This document shows positions 6,531 to 9,832 of a DNA stretch of 9,832 nt, one piece after another (within the stretch, counting starts at the first letter, position 1; each line of letters opens with the position of its first letter). The DNA comes from Clostridiales bacterium UBA7573. Its GTDB lineage: Bacteria > Bacillota > Clostridia > Oscillospirales > CAG-272. Made by a program: the position numbers and the translations under genes. A model generated the notes under the pieces. It ran no database searches, had not been told where the DNA came from, and saw nothing but the letters and a program-made list of their open reading frames with translations. The DNA lies in assembly GCA_002477905.1 (NCBI GenBank), contig DLLB01000077.1, forward strand, positions 6,045-15,876, written 5' to 3'.

Positions 6531-6563
6531 TATAAGTGCCGATAAGCAGGAACTTGTTGCAAA

Positions 6564-6616
6564 CCAAAACAAATTGTGATTTTTCCTCTTTTTTGCTTGG
6601 AAACTGTTTGTTTTGG
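6564..6616. repeat. 10-bp inverted repeat in the oxidoreductase leader
   Basis: CCAAAACAAA (6564-6573) and its exact reverse complement (6607-6616) are separated by 33 nt. Their centres are 43 bp apart, about four helical turns. They could be two half-sites for a regulator, or the base of an RNA stem in the leader. Confidence 0.4.
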
Positions 6617-6621
6617 AATGG

Positions 6622-6633
6622 TTTTCATGAAAA
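6622..6633. repeat. 12-bp palindrome on the predicted start of the oxidoreductase transcript
   Basis: TTTTCATGAAAA is a perfect dyad overlying the predicted +1 (about 6631), where a bound repressor would block transcription. Its extension on the minus strand, TGAAAACCATTCCA (6627-6614 region), fits the cre consensus loosely but lacks the central CG. Confidence 0.4.
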
Positions 6634-6637
6634 GGAT

Positions 6638-6667
6638 AGCATAAACCAATCAAAAAAGCTATATCAA
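6638..6667 (-). promoter_or_regulatory. Probable promoter of the Gfo/Idh gene
   Basis: TTGATA (6667-6662), an 18-bp spacer, and TATGCT (6643-6638). The upstream DNA is strongly A/T-rich, as in UP-like elements. The transcript would start near 6631, giving a leader of about 180 nt, which is long for a single metabolic gene. Confidence 0.55.
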
Positions 6668-6737
6668 TTTACACTAATTATTTTGCAATTTTTTTGTGAG
6701 TTACGACGAATAAAAAGTTCGGCAGAGCGGGGGAGTG

Positions 6738-6768
6738 CAAGCTGTTCGCTTGGGATGGGTACGATCCC
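6738..6768 (-). other. Tandem hairpins after the GH36 gene
   Basis: GGGAT/ATCCC with a 7-nt loop (6768-6752) is followed, sharing one base, by CAAGC/GCTTG with a 5-nt loop (6752-6738). They begin about 12 nt after the GH36 stop. There is no T-run directly after them (a C-rich run follows), so they are not a standard Rho-independent terminator. They may be a 3'-end stabiliser or a weak transcription end. Confidence 0.4.
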
Positions 6769-6779
6769 GGACGGTAAGA

Positions 6780-8528
6780 TCAGCCGCTGATGGTGCAGGG
6801 CGTCAGTTCCAGCAGCCCGCAGCGCGGGACGGAAAACAACGTGCCGCCGCGTTGAAGCGGTACAGTTCGTTCTTCCACCACACTGCCCATACAGTCACGA
6901 ACCGTGATGTGGTAGGTTTGCGGTGCACGATCTGTGGTCAGACAAACCGTTTTTGCACCGGTGGCATTGCAGACATAGAGACTGCCCGATTCCGGCAAAG
7001 ATACCATCGGATCGGTATAGGCAATTACAATACGCTCCGCTTCTGTGGTCATACGCACCTGACTGTACAGTGCTTCGGGATGATCCGCCTGCAGATCCCC
7101 CGCCAGCAGGGTGTCGCGATGCATCTGCCAAAACGACAGCCAAAAAGACAGGACCGCACGCTGCCGTTCCGGAATTTTGTCCAAAAGAACCGAGATCTGC
7201 GGCACGGTCGGCAGTACGGTAATCATCTGATATGCCACTGCTTCCGGAGAATCCTGTAAATTCCACATCAACATATCCGAATGCACCGGCACTTTCCCTA
7301 AAAGGAACCGCAGATCCACCCCGTGTACGCGGTTCAAAATGGGATCATCCGGACAGTCGGCGACGCGGAACATATTTCCGTACTTGCGAACTGCCGGTCC
7401 GAAATACGTCTGGCGGAATTCGATCAGAATATCCGGCTTTATCGCACGAAGTGCCGCCGAAACGTCCGCAAGCAACCGGTCTACCCCCTCCTCTAAGGAT
7501 TCGGTATCCCGCCGCGGATCCACCGCCCGTGTCTGTTCCTTGAGCTGAAACGAATCAATGAAGTCCAGTTTGAATCCGTCCAGATCCCATTCGCGCACTG
7601 CATCCGAATACAACCCGACCAGATATTCCCGCACTGCAGGGTATCGGGGATCCAGTACCCAAAAATCCCGCCCTGCCGGACCGAGCAGGGAATCGGAAAA
7701 CCGTTCGTATGCTTTGGTGAACGTGCCGACAAACGGGACGGAATACCAGATTACCAACTTCATATCCAGCGCGTGAACCGCGTCGGCAAGCACCCGCATG
7801 GAAGGAATCTTCTTTTGTGCAACTGCCCAGTCTCCGCAAAATGCGTAGCCGCGCGAGTTGTCATCGGTCTGCCAACCGTCGTCTACAATCACCGTATGCA
7901 TGCCAAGTTGTTTCGCAAGCCGGCATTGCGCGAGAATCGGCTCAGGCGTCACTTGTTGATGAAAGGAATACCAGCAGGAGTAAACCGCATCCTTCGCCGC
8001 GGCGGGAACAGGCGCATACGGGTATCCGTGCTTGATCCAAAAGCGGTCGGCGGCACGCAGAGCCTCCTCATATCGCGTGTGTCTGCGGTCGAGCAGAATC
8101 TCTGCCCGATAGGAAAGAATGGCGCCGATCCGTTCGGTAAAAAACGTAACGCGGCAATCCATGCAGGCATTTTCCTCAATCACGCCACCACAGATTTCGG
8201 TTGGGGTTTTTGCGTCGGAGATCGTGACGGTCAGGCGATTTATCCCCTCGTTTCCAAGCCATACCATGACCGGTGCGCCGGACGCCAGTCTTGCATGGGA
8301 ACGCTGCTTTGACCAGTTTGGTCCCAGCGTATGCTTCAGCGTGGGATTCCCTTGCCAACAGGCAAGCATCTCTATGCAAGGTTCCTCCCAGCAGATTGCA
8401 ATCGGTTGCGGCACGGTCGGTTCCTCAAAATGCACACAAAATTCCAGCAGTGTCACACCCGCTTCGGGTTCCGTTGTCTGTAAACTCACGTCCCCTGTTG
8501 TATTTCGATTCGTGATGGTATAATTCAT
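6780..8528 (-). CDS. Alpha-galactosidase, GH36, short form
   Basis: A GH36 (clan GH-D) enzyme of 582 residues that most likely removes terminal alpha-1,6-galactose from melibiose- or raffinose-type sugars. A short N-terminal beta-sandwich (about 1-160) leads into the TIM barrel. VDDGWQ (215-220) is the conserved strand, DGFKLDFIDSF (317-327) carries the KxD nucleophile Asp322, and RVADCPDD (388-395) the acid/base Asp391. A small C-terminal beta domain follows from about residue 490. The classical GH36 enzymes have about 700-730 residues; the short form resembles the Thermotoga maritima enzyme, whose catalytic Asp residues have similar numbers. No signal peptide, so it is cytoplasmic. AAGGAG lies 8 nt before the ATG. 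It is preceded by its own strong promoter with a cre-like operator. GH36 also contains raffinose synthases and related transferases, which are less likely here. Confidence 0.85.
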   Translation of the reverse strand: MNYTITNRNTTGDVSLQTTEPEAGVTLLEFCVHFEEPTVPQPIAICWEEPCIEMLACWQGNPTLKHTLGPNWSKQRSHARLASGAPVMVWLGNEGINRLTVTISDAKTPTEICGGVIEENACMDCRVTFFTERIGAILSYRAEILLDRRHTRYEEALRAADRFWIKHGYPYAPVPAAAKDAVYSCWYSFHQQVTPEPILAQCRLAKQLGMHTVIVDDGWQTDDNSRGYAFCGDWAVAQKKIPSMRVLADAVHALDMKLVIWYSVPFVGTFTKAYERFSDSLLGPAGRDFWVLDPRYPAVREYLVGLYSDAVREWDLDGFKLDFIDSFQLKEQTRAVDPRRDTESLEEGVDRLLADVSAALRAIKPDILIEFRQTYFGPAVRKYGNMFRVADCPDDPILNRVHGVDLRFLLGKVPVHSDMLMWNLQDSPEAVAYQMITVLPTVPQISVLLDKIPERQRAVLSFWLSFWQMHRDTLLAGDLQADHPEALYSQVRMTTEAERIVIAYTDPMVSLPESGSLYVCNATGAKTVCLTTDRAPQTYHITVRDCMGSVVEERTVPLQRGGTLFSVPRCGLLELTPCTISG

Positions 8529-8560
8529 ATTCCACGCTCCTTGTTTGCATGTTTTCTACG

Positions 8561-8589
8561 ATTATAGCAAACGCTTCCCGGTTTGTCAA
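8561..8589 (-). promoter_or_regulatory. Consensus sigma-A promoter of the GH36 gene
   Basis: TTGACA (8589-8584), a 17-bp spacer and TATAAT (8566-8561), a perfect match to the consensus at both hexamers and the optimal spacing. The predicted start is near 8554, giving a short leader of about 25 nt. A promoter this strong is expected to need tight repression, and an operator-like site lies in the spacer. Confidence 0.92.
8566..8579 (-). promoter_or_regulatory. LacI-family / cre-like operator inside the GH36 promoter
   Basis: GGGAAGCGTTTGCT matches 12 of 14 positions of the CcpA cre consensus TGWAARCGYTWNCW and has the AAnCGnTT core of LacI-family operators. It fills most of the spacer and touches the -10, so a bound protein would block RNA polymerase. 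It could serve CcpA (catabolite repression) or a local GalR/RafR-type repressor; neither gene is in the window. Confidence 0.65.
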
Positions 8590-8592
8590 GAC

Positions 8593-8610
8593 TTTAGGGA
8601 ATTTAGGGAA
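8593..8610. repeat. 9-bp tandem repeat just upstream of the GH36 -35 element
   Basis: TTTAGGGAA occurs twice back to back (8593-8601, 8602-8610), ending 3 bp from the -35. On the transcribed strand this is TTCCCTAAA twice, at roughly -39 to -56, where activators of the AraC or response-regulator type often bind direct repeats. Beyond it, AATGT/ACATT (8620-8637) forms a small dyad. Confidence 0.6.
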
Positions 8611-8684
8611 GGATTTGAGAATGTGATGAACTACATTGCTGACCACTACGCTTTTGAGATTCCCCTTTCCCGCCCTGTTATCCA

Positions 8685-9832
8685 TCACAGCTTCCAACCG
8701 ATGGTCTGTTTCTTGCCGCCGACAAAATCCGCGTAAATGCCGGGTTCTGCAATCAACTGTTCGTGCTTGCCCTGCTGCACGATGCGACCGTGGTCGAGAA
8801 CAAGAATCTGATCGGCATGGCGAACGGTTTTCAGGCGGTGCGCAATCATGATGATGGTCTTGTCACGTGTGAGTGCTTCGATTGCTTTTTGCAGTCTGTC
8901 TTCATTCTCCGGATCAACGTTTGCCGTCGCCTCGTCCAAAATGACGATCGGCGCATTTTTCAGCATGGCACGCGCAATGGAAATGCGCTGTTTTTCACCG
9001 CCGGAAAGGCTTGCGCCGCCCTCGCCGATGACCGTATGGTAACCATCCGGCAGAGCTTCGATGAAATCATCACAGCAGGCGGCTTTGGCTGCCGCAACAA
9101 CCTCGTTGTGCGTTGCGTCCGGTCTGCCGAATTTGATATTGTTTTCGATGGTATCGGCAAACAGATACACGTTCTGGAACACCACGCTGATCTGATCCAT
9201 AAGAGACTCCAAAGTATAATCCTTCACATTATATCCGCCGATCTTCACACTGCCGCTGTCGGTATCCCAAAAGCGGGCAATGAGGTTACAGAAGGTGGTC
9301 TTTCCGCTACCGGAAGGACCGATAACCGCAGTTGTCGTCTTGTCAGGCAGCGTGACGGAAATATCATGCAGGATCGGTTTCTGCTCATAGGAGAAGTTCA
9401 CATGATCGAAAACAATGTCGTGCTTTTCGGGGTTAATAGCTTTTCCGTTCTCGTCCATGCGGGGCATATCCTCGGTTTTCTCCGTGCGGTCAATGGCGGC
9501 TGCCGTCATACGAAGCATGGAAATCCCCATGCCGAACGCCTTGATCTGATTGAACACGAGAAAGGACATCACAAGTACCATCAGCGCGTTTGCAAGACTG
9601 ATACCGCCGTTTATCCAAAGCAGGATCGCCGCAAGCATCATACCGACACCGGCAATCTGCAGAACCGCCTCCTGAATCGCCGTATAGGGAGTCAGGATTT
9701 TGGTCACATCCATATTCACGCGGCGGTTATATTCCAGCGCGTCCTGCACCTTTTTGTCGCCCTTCCCTGTCAGGTTAAAGGATTTGATGACGCTCATGCC
9801 CTGTATCATCTCCAGCACGGCTTCGATCAGCG
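8685..9832 (-). CDS. ABC exporter half-transporter, C-terminal part (truncated by window)
   Basis: The open frame runs through the window edge; the 381 complete codons visible lack the N-terminal membrane helices and the true start. Counting from the first full codon (9830), residues 1-110 are the end of the transmembrane domain, with the EMIQGMSVIKSFN coupling segment and about two hydrophobic helices (around 54-75 and 80-95). The nucleotide-binding domain follows: Walker A GPSGSGKT (171-178), Q-loop Gln219, signature LSGGE (275-279), Walker B ending in catalytic Glu300, and H-loop His331. All motifs are intact, so this half should hydrolyse ATP. It resembles the MsbA/YbtPQ-like exporters of clostridia that often work as pairs of adjacent genes; the partner would lie beyond the window. 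The cargo cannot be told. No terminator is visible before the GH36 promoter, and a link to the sugar genes is not evident. Confidence 0.92.
   Translation of the reverse strand, partial: LIEAVLEMIQGMSVIKSFNLTGKGDKKVQDALEYNRRVNMDVTKILTPYTAIQEAVLQIAGVGMMLAAILLWINGGISLANALMVLVMSFLVFNQIKAFGMGISMLRMTAAAIDRTEKTEDMPRMDENGKAINPEKHDIVFDHVNFSYEQKPILHDISVTLPDKTTTAVIGPSGSGKTTFCNLIARFWDTDSGSVKIGGYNVKDYTLESLMDQISVVFQNVYLFADTIENNIKFGRPDATHNEVVAAAKAACCDDFIEALPDGYHTVIGEGGASLSGGEKQRISIARAMLKNAPIVILDEATANVDPENEDRLQKAIEALTRDKTIIMIAHRLKTVRHADQILVLDHGRIVQQGKHEQLIAEPGIYADFVGGKKQTIGWKL

Larger units (their letters stand above)
6451..6779. other. 329-nt gap between the GH36 and Gfo/Idh genes
   Basis: Holds, in transcription order, tandem hairpins after GH36 (6768-6738), an A/T-rich stretch, a promoter (6667-6638), a palindrome on the predicted start (6633-6622), a 10-bp inverted repeat (6616-6607 and 6573-6564), and a GC-rich hairpin (6530-6506). 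No separate gene is supportable, but the stretch 6567-6451 is open in frame with the oxidoreductase and has coding-like composition. Confidence 0.5.

Noticed and set aside
8425..8697. 90-residue minus-strand frame across the GH36 control region
   Set aside because: It runs through a perfect consensus promoter and overlaps GH36 in another frame; no motif or suitable ribosome binding site.

Overview
The window looks like chromosomal DNA of an anaerobic, probably gut-associated Firmicute (Clostridia-like). The basis is strong AGGAGG-type ribosome binding sites, A/T-rich intergenic DNA with sigma-A promoters, and gene families common in that group: compact cytoplasmic GH32, GH36 and GH43 enzymes, a PfkB fructokinase, a small flavodoxin and a heterodimer-type ABC exporter subunit. 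This is an inference from family resemblance, and no species is claimed. All eight genes lie on the minus strand, so transcription runs from high to low coordinates. I see no RNA genes, insertion sequences, CRISPR arrays or phage genes.

Layout in transcription order: (1) 9832-8685, the C-terminal part of an ABC exporter half-transporter cut by the window edge. (2) 8684-8529, a control region with a consensus promoter, a LacI-family/cre-like operator in its spacer and a 9-bp tandem repeat just upstream. (3) 8528-6780, a short GH36 alpha-galactosidase. (4) 6779-6451, a 329-nt gap with hairpins, a promoter and a long leader. (5) 6450-5368, a Gfo/Idh/MocA oxidoreductase ending at a good terminator (5338-5299). 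(6) 5298-4981, a promoter and a leader that carries a possible 16-residue leader peptide. (7) 4980-1152, a probable operon of aldo/keto reductase, flavodoxin, GH32 sucrose(-6-phosphate) hydrolase and fructokinase; the last two overlap by ATGA, and the operon is closed by a terminator (1141-1108). (8) 1068-175, a GH43 glycosidase directly behind that terminator. (9) 174-1, a noncoding tail ending in a perfect 22-bp palindrome at the window edge.

The genes fit intracellular use of plant oligosaccharides. GH36 could remove alpha-galactose from raffinose-type sugars, GH32 could split the remaining sucrose or its 6-phosphate, and the fructokinase could phosphorylate the fructose. GH43 would act on arabinose- or xylose-containing fragments. 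None of the glycosidases has a visible signal peptide, and no sugar transporter is present, so uptake must be encoded elsewhere. The aldo/keto reductase and flavodoxin ahead of the sucrose genes are the unexpected part. I found no clearly new system; the best leads are the control regions and this redox pair in a sucrose operon.
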